In this document: positions 9,987-18,047 of the stretch, one piece after another | Position numbering within the stretch: position 1 is the first letter of the stretch | Layout: each line of letters starts with the position of its first letter | Assembly (NCBI GenBank): GCA_964371945.1 | Contig: CAYJPA010000015.1 | Coordinates: 14,144-78,143 of the forward strand | Source: CAYJPA01 sp964371945 | GTDB lineage: Bacteria > Chloroflexota > Chloroflexia > Thermomicrobiales > UBA6265 | Reading direction: 5' to 3' | Length of the DNA stretch: 64,000 nt | The notes under the pieces: model-generated | Seen by the model: only the letters and a program-made list of their open reading frames with translations | The model's database searches: none | Told to the model about the DNA's origin: nothing | Position numbers and translations under genes: made by a program

Positions 9987-10059
9987 ACCGGAGGGCGTTT
10001 TCTTTTCGCAACTCCGCGGCAATCGAACGAGAGATGCTTCGGTGTCGCCTCAGCATGAC
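9948..10059. repeat. Hairpin-forming interspersed repeat element
   Basis: The left arm at 9948-9972 and right arm at 10031-10059 are near-perfect reverse complements: GTCATGCTGAGG at one end, GAAGCATCTC at the other, with a four-base length difference between them. An inner dyad around 9973-10000 (CGCCC-GGT facing ACC-GGAGGGCG) extends the hairpin. Sequences of this GTCATGCTGAGG...GAAGCATCTC kind occur as small interspersed repeats in several bacterial groups (from memory). It interrupts the surface-protein frame, so it behaves like a small insertion. Confidence 0.75.
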
Positions 10060-10060
10060 G

Positions 10061-11028
10061 TGGGAAACGGAGGTCTCCGAACAAGACAATCCACGATGGA
10101 CACGCCACTCAGTGTGCTATTTCATGAGCAGCCACGAAGATGGTTCAAGAGAGCTCGGACAGGTCCGCGGTTCGGGCAATCCGCTTACTGTCACGCTAGG
10201 TCCAAACAACCCGGACCTGGAGACTGGTGTCGCCTACTACGTGATGCAAGAGGTGATCCCCGGTTGGTCCGTGGTCGGGAACAATCCGGTTTCGACGATG
10301 ATCCGGCCGTTTGGGACGGTCGGCGTCGCCTTCATTAACACTTCTGAAGTCATCAATCGAGGGACCGGAGCGCTCCTCATTCACAAAGTCGACGAGGGAG
10401 ACGACCCGCTCGCGGGAGCGCGCTGGATCGTCGAATCTCTGGACGCCGATCGGGAGCTCGAGGCAAACAGCAATCTTTGCGACGCCGATGACGGCGGAAC
10501 AACGACTGTGATGCTCCCTCCCGGCGATTACGCCGGCGTGGAATCGGTGCCGCCGGCCGGTTACTGCGTCAACCATGGTCAGCGAGTCGTCACAATCGTC
10601 GCGAACCGTGATACATAGGCGACATTCGTTGATCCGGTGTTACCCCCGGACGGGGAGGTTGTCTACGCCGGTGGCGAATTCAGCGCGGTGTTCTGGAATA
10701 GACCCCGAAACGGAGACGTCATTTCTGGTCATCTGAGCATCGACGTCGCGGCCGACGGTTCGATCAATCACGGTCGATTGATCTTCAGCGATGGCTCCGA
10801 GATTCGGTAACTGGCGCCCTCAATGGTTCGGTGGTCGCGTTGGTGATGGAGCTTGCCGACACCGAGGGCACCATCTATTTGATCGGTGTTTCGACCGGAT
10901 CGCTCGCGTCGGCGGAGGGCACCGAGGGAGGAACGTTCGACGGCGTGACGATCGAGAGCGGCGGCGGTTGGCAACTCTTCAACCTTCAAACCGAAGTATC
11001 GTGTGGACCCGTTCCATGCCCTGTTTAG
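10061..11028 (+). pseudogene. Surface-protein remnant, segments 2-3
   Basis: The frame up to 10618 repeats the earlier pattern (SVCYFMSS, GNPLTVTLGP, TGVAYYVMQEVIPGWSVVGNNP). It adds a second prealbumin-like unit (GALLIHKVDEGDDPLAGARW, LPPGDYAGVESVPPAGYC). A TAG at 10616-10618 stops it. The same frame stays open and protein-like afterwards (VLPPDGEVVYAGGEF) until another stop near 10808. The C-terminal part (VALVMELADTEGTIYLIGVSTG) continues in a shifted frame to 11028. A nonsense codon plus a frameshift mark it as decayed. Confidence 0.6.
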
Positions 11029-11109
11029 TACGGTCCACCGTATTGCGGTCGGGCTTCTGAGCGAGGGTATGACGCCTGCCAATTGATCTTGGAACGGATC
11101 GTTGGGATG

Positions 11110-11672
11110 TCAGAATCGCGGGTTTTGCCGCTGCTCCTTCGTCAGCGCATACTCGACGACGCCCTGCTCGATGCCTTCAATCTCGAGTGGCCAATCGACT
11201 TGGTAGGTTTGAGCGAGGGTAAGTCCGCACTCCTCGAGTACGCGACGTGATCGGACGTTTGCTGCGAAAGCTGAAGCAACGACATACTTGATGCCAAGTT
11301 CGAAAAACCCTTTGTCGATAAAGGCGCGGGAGCCTTCGGTAACGTAGCTCTTGCCCCAGGCGGCATGGTTCGCCGGTACCCGAGCTCGATTTCGCCGGCA
11401 GGGCGATCTTCCCGCGGGCGGATGTGGAACCAGCCTGGGAACGCATCGCTCTCCTTCTCGATCGCCGCCCAGAATCCGAACCCGGCGTATTTATTGTAAA
11501 ACTCAAGAAAGTACGGGATGAAGTCCTTTTGGACCTCGTCCCTTGGAGTCGGCTGGCCGCCATTGATGTTATAGGTGAGCTCCGGGTCTAAGTCGAGCTC
11601 GAATAGCGCATCGGCATCGTCAGCGGTTATTCGACGCAACACCAGTCGCTCTGTTCCCAGAAATGTCGGCAA
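11110..11672 (-). pseudogene. GNAT acetyltransferase (RimJ/RimL-type), frameshifted
   Basis: The N-terminal part (GTERLVLRRITADDADALFEL, GWFHIRPREDRPAGEIELGYR) is a typical acetyl-CoA-dependent GNAT protein of the ribosomal-protein acetyltransferase group. Around 11358-11370 the frame breaks. The proper continuation (AWGKSYVTEGSRAFIDKGF, then VVASAFAANVRSRRVLEECG) runs in the next frame to a stop at 11110. One lost or two gained bases explain it. Starts at TTG 11672 after GAAGGA. Either a recent pseudogene or a base-calling error. Confidence 0.75.
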
Positions 11673-11735
11673 TTGAGCAATCCTTCGAGAATCACACTCA
11701 GAAGTTCCGCCAGGTCAGGCGCCGAACGGATATCT

Positions 11736-11769
11736 TGACCGGGCATGATTAATGATGAAATATCATCAA
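11736..11769 (+). promoter_or_regulatory. Possible promoter and short dyad upstream of the protease cassette
   Basis: TTGACC (11736-11741) lies 17 bp before a weak AAATAT -10 candidate. A perfect dyad TGATGA-AATA-TCATCA spans 11754-11769 and overlaps that -10 box, so it could be an operator. The site is about 105 bp before the protease start codon. Confidence 0.35.
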
Positions 11770-11871
11770 GCTTCTTCGGTCAATTGTTCGGCATGATTCA
11801 CACGGCGTCCCAACACACGCGGCCATGCTTGGCCGGCAGTGCGTGCATTGGCGACGGGAGGGATGAAGTCA

Positions 11872-13923
11872 ATGGCCAACAAACCCGGTAGCCGTTCGCT
11901 TGACTCGCGCACATTTCAGCCCAAGCTGAGGATGTTCTATAACGGTAATACAGACGTAAACAAAGTCCGCTCCGACTGCAATTCCTCGGTCGCCCTGGCA
12001 CAGTCAGCCGCGGACGAGCCTTCCGCTGGAGTTCGATTCGATGAGACGATCGGCGTGCAGTATGAGGTGGGCAAACGAGCGGACTGGGAGAAGAAACTGA
12101 CCGACGAGATCATGGTCAGTGTCTTTGTCGAGCTGAACGAAGCTGTTCCAGACGACTTCGTTTTGCCTTCGATTGCCGAGGGTAGGCGAACCCGTCGCCG
12201 AGGTGGAATCGAAGTCGCCGAGATCCCGCTCGCGGAACTGGAAAAGTATGTCCAACCCAAGCGGATAACGCACGTGAGTCTCGGGGAACCGCTGGCGGCG
12301 CCAAGCCCGCCGCGGGATCCCCAACAGCAGGGCGTTCCGGCGAAGAGCCGGTGGGATTTCCCCGACAAAGCGAGGCACAAAGACGGGGCATCCGTCTTGA
12401 TCGGTCTGATCGATGTGCACGGGTTTGACTTCAGTCATCCGGACTTTTCCGATGGCAAAGGCGGCACGCGCTTTGTCGCCATTTGGGACCAAGGCGGGGA
12501 TGTTCGCGATTCCCCAAAGGGCTTTGGCTATGGTTCGGAATTCCGCCAGGAGCACCTGAATCAAGCGATCAAAGATGGGAAGGCAAACAGATTCCCAGCA
12601 TGGGAACTTGAACCTCAATCCCAGATGGTTGAGGGATCGCATGGCACTCACGTCGCCAGTATTGCGGCTGGAAATCGCGGAGTGTGCAAGAAATCAGAGA
12701 TCGCGGCAGTGCTCATCTCTCTGCCGGGTGAAGATGAAGAGCGCAGACGGAGCTTCTATGACTCGACTCGGATCGCCCACGCGATTGACTATCTGATCGA
12801 CCTTGCCGACGAACTGGACTTGCCGGTTTCGATCAACATCAGCCTCGGCACAAATGGTCACGCCCACGATGCGAGCAGCACCATTTCGCGGTGGATCGAC
12901 AACGCGCTGGCAATACCCGGGCGCTGCGTGACCGTGGCCGCGGGCAATGCTGGTCAAGAAGCAGCCACGTCAGCCGACGATATCGGGTACGTGATGGGCC
13001 GGATTCACACCAGCGGGCGGATTGCCTCGCGTGGGTTGAATAGCGTAGTCGACTGGGTTGTCGTGGGTGATGGCATTTCCGATCTCTCCGAAAACGAGCT
13101 CGAGATTTGGTACAGCCCGCAGGACCGATTCGAAGTAGAGGTCCGGCCACCGGGCGGCAATTGGATTGGCCCAATAAAGCCGGGCGAGTACGTCGAAAAC
13201 AGGCAGCTCCCCGCGCCACGCAAGAGCTTCGTGAGCATCTACAACGAGCTCTACCATCCAATCAACGGCTGTAATTACATCTCGATCTATCTCTCGCCAT
13301 TCTTGAATCCGGCGGGGATTGTTGGAATCCCGCCTGGAACCTGGCAGGTGAGGCTCACCGGCCAAGAGGTGCGCGACGGGAACTACCACGGTTGGATCGA
13401 GCGTGACGACCCCCGCCGGATCGGCCGCTTAGGGGCGACGCAAGCCTGGAGCTTTCCTTCATTTCTGGCGGAAGGCTCGTTCGTCGACAACTCTACCGTC
13501 AGCTCACTGGCGTGCGGACACCGGGTCATCTCGGTCGCGAACTTTGACGACGGCCGTGCCAAGATCAACATCACAAGTAGCCAGGGGCCAACCCGAGACG
13601 GCAGGTTCAAGCCAGACGTTGGGGCGCCGGGGACCGATGTTGTTGCCGCGAAGGGATTCACCAGCAATATCAACCAGTGGCTAGCCATGACCGGCACGAG
13701 CATGTCGTCGCCTTTTGTCGCCGGTGTCGCCGGGCTCATGCTGGCGGTGAACAAGAATCTCAGTGCTGCCCAAATCGTCGGGATTATCCAGAGCACGTCG
13801 AAGCCACTTCCGGGGAACGACTACGTGTGGCGCAACGATGCCGGGTTTGGAGTGATCGATCCCAAGGCCTGCCTTCGAGAAGCCAAGCTTGTTGGTGAAC
13901 GAAAGGATAGGACAACGATATGA
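11872..13923 (+). CDS. Subtilisin-like serine protease (S8), first gene of protease-MBL-patatin cassette
   Basis: 683 aa, no signal peptide, so probably cytoplasmic. The catalytic triad is readable: Asp181 in GLIDVHGFDFSHPDF, His257 in GSHGTHVASIAAG, Ser610 in TGTSMSSPFVAGVAGLML. The His-to-Ser distance is about 350 residues, well above subtilisin. A beta-rich insertion (about residues 370-540) interrupts the domain. An N-terminal 180-residue region could be a sensor or propeptide. The ATG at 11872 has GGGAGG nine bases upstream. Its stop overlaps the start of the next gene (ATGA), so the two are translationally coupled. It could process or activate the partner proteins, but no substrate is shown. 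Confidence 0.9.
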   Translation: MANKPGSRSLDSRTFQPKLRMFYNGNTDVNKVRSDCNSSVALAQSAADEPSAGVRFDETIGVQYEVGKRADWEKKLTDEIMVSVFVELNEAVPDDFVLPSIAEGRRTRRRGGIEVAEIPLAELEKYVQPKRITHVSLGEPLAAPSPPRDPQQQGVPAKSRWDFPDKARHKDGASVLIGLIDVHGFDFSHPDFSDGKGGTRFVAIWDQGGDVRDSPKGFGYGSEFRQEHLNQAIKDGKANRFPAWELEPQSQMVEGSHGTHVASIAAGNRGVCKKSEIAAVLISLPGEDEERRRSFYDSTRIAHAIDYLIDLADELDLPVSINISLGTNGHAHDASSTISRWIDNALAIPGRCVTVAAGNAGQEAATSADDIGYVMGRIHTSGRIASRGLNSVVDWVVVGDGISDLSENELEIWYSPQDRFEVEVRPPGGNWIGPIKPGEYVENRQLPAPRKSFVSIYNELYHPINGCNYISIYLSPFLNPAGIVGIPPGTWQVRLTGQEVRDGNYHGWIERDDPRRIGRLGATQAWSFPSFLAEGSFVDNSTVSSLACGHRVISVANFDDGRAKINITSSQGPTRDGRFKPDVGAPGTDVVAAKGFTSNINQWLAMTGTSMSSPFVAGVAGLMLAVNKNLSAAQIVGIIQSTSKPLPGNDYVWRNDAGFGVIDPKACLREAKLVGERKDRTTI

Positions 13924-15281
13924 AGCTCACCATCTTTCCTTCCGACAAAGGAGATTGCTTGCTTCTGACGAGTAACGATGGGAAACGAGTCCTCGTTGAC
14001 GGCGGGATGACATCGTCGTATCGGCGCTTCGTTTCCCCGGAGCTGAGTGCCTTGCACAAAGCGGGCGGGAAGATCGATGTCGTCTATGTCTCGCACATCG
14101 ATGCCGACCACATCAGCGGAATCCTCGAACTGGCGAACGAGCTCAATTTGTGGAAAGTGTTCGATATCCATGCTTCGAAGGGCGTTGACGGCAACGGCAA
14201 TCCGACTGATGGGTTTCGGCGGCCAAAAGTTCCTCGTCCGCCTGATGTGGAAACGATTTGGTACAACTCGTTTGCCAGCATCCTTCCGGAAGCCAACGGA
14301 TCAATTCAATCTGCACTGATCGAAGCAGCGACGGCGTTAGCGGCATCTGAAAACGACGAGATTCGAGCAGACGCGCTCGAGCTTCGGAATCTCGTGACGA
14401 GCATTCCCCAGGGCATCGAGCTCTCGAACCGGCTCGGCTCGCGGCAACTCAAGTGGAAGCTCAACCCGGACTACAAGGGTGGCTTGATGCAGATCGAGTC
14501 CAATAAGAAGTCGACGCTCAGGCGCCTGAATGTTGGAGCGATGAGCTTCTTTCCGATTGGTCCGTTTAAAGAAGACCTGGACAATCTGAGAGAGCTTTGG
14601 AACGAGTGGATCGAGACCCACAAAGCCAGGGTAAAGGAGATCAAGGATCGTAGGCGTGCGGATGAGCGCGAGCTTGGCTCGAGTGAGTTCGACCTCCTGA
14701 GGTTGGAGTTGTTGGCCCTGTCAGATCAACTTGGCGATCGCCGAAACGTGACTCCCCCGAATCTAGCGTCGCTCATGTTCCACGTGGAAGAAGGGGGGAG
14801 AACATTGCTCCTCACGGGCGATGGTCATTGGAAAGAGATCATTGCGGGTCTAGAGGCATGGGGCAAGTTGGACGGTAACGGACAACTGCACGTGGATGTG
14901 CTGAAAGTTCAACACCATGGCTCCGAGCACAACCTTGATGCTGATTTTTGCCGTCGAATTACCGCGGATCATTACATTTTTTGCGCCGACGGGAGTCACA
15001 AGAACCCTGATCTCCGGATTTTGAAAACCATCGTCGACTCTCGAACCGGATCCGCGGATCAACGGAGTCCAAACCCGCTCGCTGACGGCAAGTTCACGTT
15101 TTGGTTCAATAGCTCCTCGACTTTTGAAGACAACACCAATCTCAACAATGTTGAGCACATGAAGCTGGTGGAAGCTGACATGGGCCGGTATGTTAGCGGT
15201 AGCAAGGGTCGACTATCGGCAGTCTTCATCACCGATCCGAAATGGATCGACAAGAGGAAACTGGAAATTGCGATTGGGTAG
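13920..15281 (+). CDS. Metallo-beta-lactamase-fold hydrolase (ComEC-like MBL domain)
   Basis: 453 aa, soluble. Starts MKLTIFPSDKGDCLLL, the first strand of ComEC/Rec2-type MBL domains. It carries the metal motif HIDADH (His59 to His64), a later LLTGDGH with the bridging Asp, and VQHHGSEHN near the C-terminus. A charged, helical insertion (about residues 215-265, rich in Arg/Glu/Lys) separates the two halves. MBL proteins of this kind cleave phosphodiester or other ester bonds in nucleic acids or nucleotides. Overlaps the protease stop by four bases. Its conserved context with a protease and a patatin suggests an effector or a second-messenger enzyme (inference). Confidence 0.85.
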   Translation: MKLTIFPSDKGDCLLLTSNDGKRVLVDGGMTSSYRRFVSPELSALHKAGGKIDVVYVSHIDADHISGILELANELNLWKVFDIHASKGVDGNGNPTDGFRRPKVPRPPDVETIWYNSFASILPEANGSIQSALIEAATALAASENDEIRADALELRNLVTSIPQGIELSNRLGSRQLKWKLNPDYKGGLMQIESNKKSTLRRLNVGAMSFFPIGPFKEDLDNLRELWNEWIETHKARVKEIKDRRRADERELGSSEFDLLRLELLALSDQLGDRRNVTPPNLASLMFHVEEGGRTLLLTGDGHWKEIIAGLEAWGKLDGNGQLHVDVLKVQHHGSEHNLDADFCRRITADHYIFCADGSHKNPDLRILKTIVDSRTGSADQRSPNPLADGKFTFWFNSSSTFEDNTNLNNVEHMKLVEADMGRYVSGSKGRLSAVFITDPKWIDKRKLEIAIG

Positions 15282-15378
15282 GCTTCGGCCGTGGACCCAT
15301 TTGCCTGAAGACCAATTGGTCGTTTGGCTCCGGTCTGGTTTTGTGCGGCGAGAATCGATTCAACGAGGGATGTGAACC

Positions 15379-16554
15379 ATGTCCGAACGAAGATCGTTAT
15401 CACCGGTCACGTACATCTCAACGGACGCGACAGAGCCAGGCCCGCGGGAAGGGATCGGACTGTGCCTTTCCGGCGGTGGTTTTCGAGCAATGCTCTTTCA
15501 CCTCGGGGCATTCCGGCGCTTGAATGAAACAGGAGTCCTGCGCCGGTTAACTCGCGTCTCCAGCGTTTCCGGCGGGTCGATCACCAGCGCGATGGTGGGA
15601 TTGGCCTGGAGCAAGCTCGATTTCGACGAAGCTGGCGTTGGACGCCGGTTCGAGGCAGAGGTGACTAAACGTATCCGCGCTCTAGCGGACCGGACAATCG
15701 ATCTCCCTGCCGGGTTGCTTGGCGCAGTACTGCCAGGACCGGCGAGCGACCGGTTGATCAATGCCTACAGAGAGCACCTGTTCGGCCATCACACGCTCCA
15801 GGATCTACCTGACGACAGCGCTGGTCCGAGGTTCGTGATCAATGCGACGAATTTTCAGTCGCTCGCCATTTGGCGATTCTCGAAACCGTTCGAGGCCGAC
15901 TATCGCGTCGGCATGATCAAGAACTCAACGACGGAACTTGCGCTAGCGGTCGCGGCCTCGTCGGGGTTCCCGCCGTTCTTCTCCCCGGTTGTGCACGATC
16001 TCGACCCTGGACAATTCGCGCCAAACAGTGGCGAAGATCTCCAGCGTGAACCATTCACCAAACGAGCCCTTTTGGCCGACGGCGGCATCTATGACAACCT
16101 GGGCCTAGAGACTGTTTGGAAGAAGTACAAGACGGTACTGGTAAGCGACGCGGGCGGACGGGCTGGCCCGGAGGAAGATCCGCCAACCGATTGGATTCGG
16201 ATGTTGCGGCGCGTTTATGTCATTACAGACCAGCAAGTTCGCAACCTACGCTCTCGCCAGGTTGTTGGCTCCTATCAGCTTCCACCGGACGATGCGGATC
16301 ACCGATTGGGAACTTACTGGGGGATCCGGACCAACATTACTCACTATCCTCTGGAGGGACATCTTCCTTGCCCGCACGATCAAACAATGGCATTGGCGCG
16401 GGTGAAGACGCGGCTGGCCAAGGTCGATCGCGTGCAGCAAGAGCGATTGATCAACTGGGGTTACGCTGTTTGCGATGCCGCGATCCGGTCCTACGTTGAT
16501 CAATCGTTGCCCGCACCCGCGGGGTTCCCATACCCTGACGCGGGCGTGGGCTGA
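15379..16554 (+). CDS. Patatin-like phospholipase
   Basis: 391 aa. Patatin lipases use a Ser-Asp dyad to hydrolyse membrane phospholipids. The oxyanion-hole loop is GLCLSGGGFRAMLFHLG near residue 30. The nucleophile is probably Ser64 in SSVSGGSITSA, and Asp234 lies in LLADGGIYDNLGLE. No signal peptide or membrane helix is seen, so the protein would act from the cytoplasm. Starts at ATG 15379 after GAGGGA, 97 bp after the MBL gene, and ends the cassette. Patatins serve as membrane-attacking effectors in CBASS-type immunity (known). A similar role here is inferred. Confidence 0.9.
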   Translation: MSERRSLSPVTYISTDATEPGPREGIGLCLSGGGFRAMLFHLGAFRRLNETGVLRRLTRVSSVSGGSITSAMVGLAWSKLDFDEAGVGRRFEAEVTKRIRALADRTIDLPAGLLGAVLPGPASDRLINAYREHLFGHHTLQDLPDDSAGPRFVINATNFQSLAIWRFSKPFEADYRVGMIKNSTTELALAVAASSGFPPFFSPVVHDLDPGQFAPNSGEDLQREPFTKRALLADGGIYDNLGLETVWKKYKTVLVSDAGGRAGPEEDPPTDWIRMLRRVYVITDQQVRNLRSRQVVGSYQLPPDDADHRLGTYWGIRTNITHYPLEGHLPCPHDQTMALARVKTRLAKVDRVQQERLINWGYAVCDAAIRSYVDQSLPAPAGFPYPDAGVG

Positions 16555-16591
16555 AGCCCGGACTCGCACCGCTTCGCAGATAAGTCGAGAA

Positions 16592-16921
16592 TCAATCGAT
16601 CTTCAGCGACTGGATTAGCTGCCGGTCATTGAATCCGAAGCGATAGGTGAGGTTTGCGGGGCTACCGGGGAAGTTGCCTGAGACTCGCGCGACCACGATC
16701 GTGTGCTCACCCTCGGGTTCCGACTCGATCGGCTCGGCCGTGACCTGATACTTTGCGCTCGTCGCTTGCTTCCAGGCGCGAATAGCATCGATTCCCGCAA
16801 TGTCTTCGCCTTCGTCGTGAACGACCGCATCATCGGCGAAGCAGGCAACGGGCCCATCGATCTCGTGGGCATTCTGGGCCGCGAAGTAGGTTGCCAACGT
16901 TTCATTCAGGTGGGGTGTCAT
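16592..16921 (-). CDS. SnoaL/NTF2-like domain protein
   Basis: 109 aa, a single cone-shaped alpha+beta barrel. Typical SnoaL-like pattern: LATYFAAQNAHEIDGPVACF, DDAVVHDEGEDIAG, AIRAW and VSGNFPGSPANLTYRFGF. Proteins of this fold are small isomerases, hydrolases or ligand binders, often unassigned. Divergent from an HxlR regulator only 55 bp away, which probably controls it. The ATG at 16921 has an AGGAGAACC site. Confidence 0.85.
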   Translation of the reverse strand: MTPHLNETLATYFAAQNAHEIDGPVACFADDAVVHDEGEDIAGIDAIRAWKQATSAKYQVTAEPIESEPEGEHTIVVARVSGNFPGSPANLTYRFGFNDRQLIQSLKID

Positions 16922-16976
16922 TGGTTCTCCTTTTAGTCGGATTGCATAGCTGTCATCGTGATGCTAACATGCGTAA

Positions 16977-17351
16977 ATGGCAAGTACTGACAGAAAAGTA
17001 TGGTACTCACCTACAGGTAACCTCCGAGATGTAACACCCGATATGGCCGCGACCGGTGTCGAGGTCGCACTAAAGATGCTCGAAGGGCGATGGAAGATGA
17101 GCATCATTTTTCAGTTCTTCGCCAAGGGCGTGCTGCGCTTTTCCGAGCTCGAACGGGCGATCCCGGACGTTTCGCAGAAGATGCTGATTCAGCAGTTGCG
17201 GATGCTCGAACAGGATGGAATCGTCACGCGCACGGTTTATCCGCAGGTGCCGCCGAAGGTCGAATATGGGCTGACGGAGTGGGGTCAAGCGTTGTGCCCG
17301 GCGCTGGACGCGTTGCTTGAGTGGGCGGCGATACGAAAACAATGGGAATAA
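16977..17351 (+). CDS. HxlR-family transcriptional regulator
   Basis: 124 aa winged-helix protein. Family pattern: VALKMLEGRWKMSIIFQF, LRFSELERAIPDVSQKMLIQQLRMLEQDGIVTRTVYPQVPPKVEYGLTEWG. HxlR proteins sense electrophiles, drugs or redox state and usually regulate the divergent neighbour, here the SnoaL-type gene. The canonical N-terminal cysteine is absent in the readable sequence. No ribosome site precedes ATG 16977, so translation may be leaderless or start later. The first 30 residues are unusual for the family. Confidence 0.88.
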   Translation: MASTDRKVWYSPTGNLRDVTPDMAATGVEVALKMLEGRWKMSIIFQFFAKGVLRFSELERAIPDVSQKMLIQQLRMLEQDGIVTRTVYPQVPPKVEYGLTEWGQALCPALDALLEWAAIRKQWE

Positions 17352-17450
17352 GCACTCATGCGACTCCATGTTAGCATCGCGCCTCTTCGCAAAGAGTTGC
17401 CCCAAATTCGCACCTGGGAGCGTGATGCATTGGAATCACTGCGATAACGT

Positions 17451-17465
17451 ACTACAGATTGTAGT
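17451..17465. promoter_or_regulatory. Palindromic operator upstream of brnT
   Basis: The perfect dyad ACTACA-GAT-TGTAGT lies six bases before the brnT start codon. BrnA antitoxins bind and repress their own promoters, so this is the likely autoregulatory site (inference). Confidence 0.6.
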
Positions 17466-17470
17466 GACTT

Positions 17471-17749
17471 ATGAGAAAATCATTCGAGTGGGATGAGTCA
17501 AAGCGACTGTCCAATATCGAGAAACACGGGACTGACTTCAACCGAGCACGCCTCGTATTTGATGGCCGCGCGATCATCAACGTCCAGAGCAACCATTTTG
17601 CTGAGGATCGAATACTGACCACCGGCATGCTGGAAAACCGATTCATAACTGTCGTTTGGACGGATCGCAACGGCACAATCCGCATAGTCTCGGCGAGGAG
17701 GGCACGAAATGGTGAACAAAACCGATACCGTGCGGTACACGGAGGATGA
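17471..17749 (+). CDS. brnT: BrnT-family toxin (type II toxin-antitoxin)
   Basis: 92 aa, RelE-like ribonuclease toxin that cleaves RNA to stop translation. Matches the BrnT consensus: FEWDESKRLSNIEKHGTDF, AEDRILTTGML, ITVVWTDRNGTIRIVSARRA. The RIVSARRA segment contains the catalytic Arg residues of the family. Overlaps the antitoxin gene by 41 bp. No clear ribosome site precedes the ATG, so expression may depend on a short or absent leader. Confidence 0.9.
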   Translation: MRKSFEWDESKRLSNIEKHGTDFNRARLVFDGRAIINVQSNHFAEDRILTTGMLENRFITVVWTDRNGTIRIVSARRARNGEQNRYRAVHGG

Positions 17750-18020
17750 ACTAGATGACAAACTGCGTCGGGGTGAGGATCGAACAGATTGGGCCCGGGT
17801 TGACTCGTTGACGGAGGCTGAATTGGAAGCATCGATCGACTTACAGGAAGAAGGTGAAGTCGATTGGGCATCCGCCACGATTGAAATCCCCCGGCCTAAG
17901 CAACTCCTTACGATGCGTTACGACCCGGGAGTCATCGAATGGTTCAAGGCCCAAGGTCCTGGTTACCAGTCACGAATCAATGCGGTTTTGAAGCAATACA
18001 TACAGGCACACTCTAAGTAA
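17709..18020 (+). CDS. brnA: BrnA-family antitoxin
   Basis: 103 aa. The N-terminal half is acidic and flexible (toxin-binding). The C-terminal half (TMRYDPGVIEWFKAQGPGYQSRINAVLKQYI) is the BrnA ribbon-helix-helix-type DNA-binding region. It neutralises BrnT and represses the operon through the dyad at 17451-17465. Starts inside the toxin gene, so the two are translationally linked. It ends near the converging alpha-galactosidase remnant. Confidence 0.9.
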   Translation: MVNKTDTVRYTEDELDDKLRRGEDRTDWARVDSLTEAELEASIDLQEEGEVDWASATIEIPRPKQLLTMRYDPGVIEWFKAQGPGYQSRINAVLKQYIQAHSK

Positions 18021-18047
18021 GATTCCGGTGCAGTTTGGTTATCCAGG

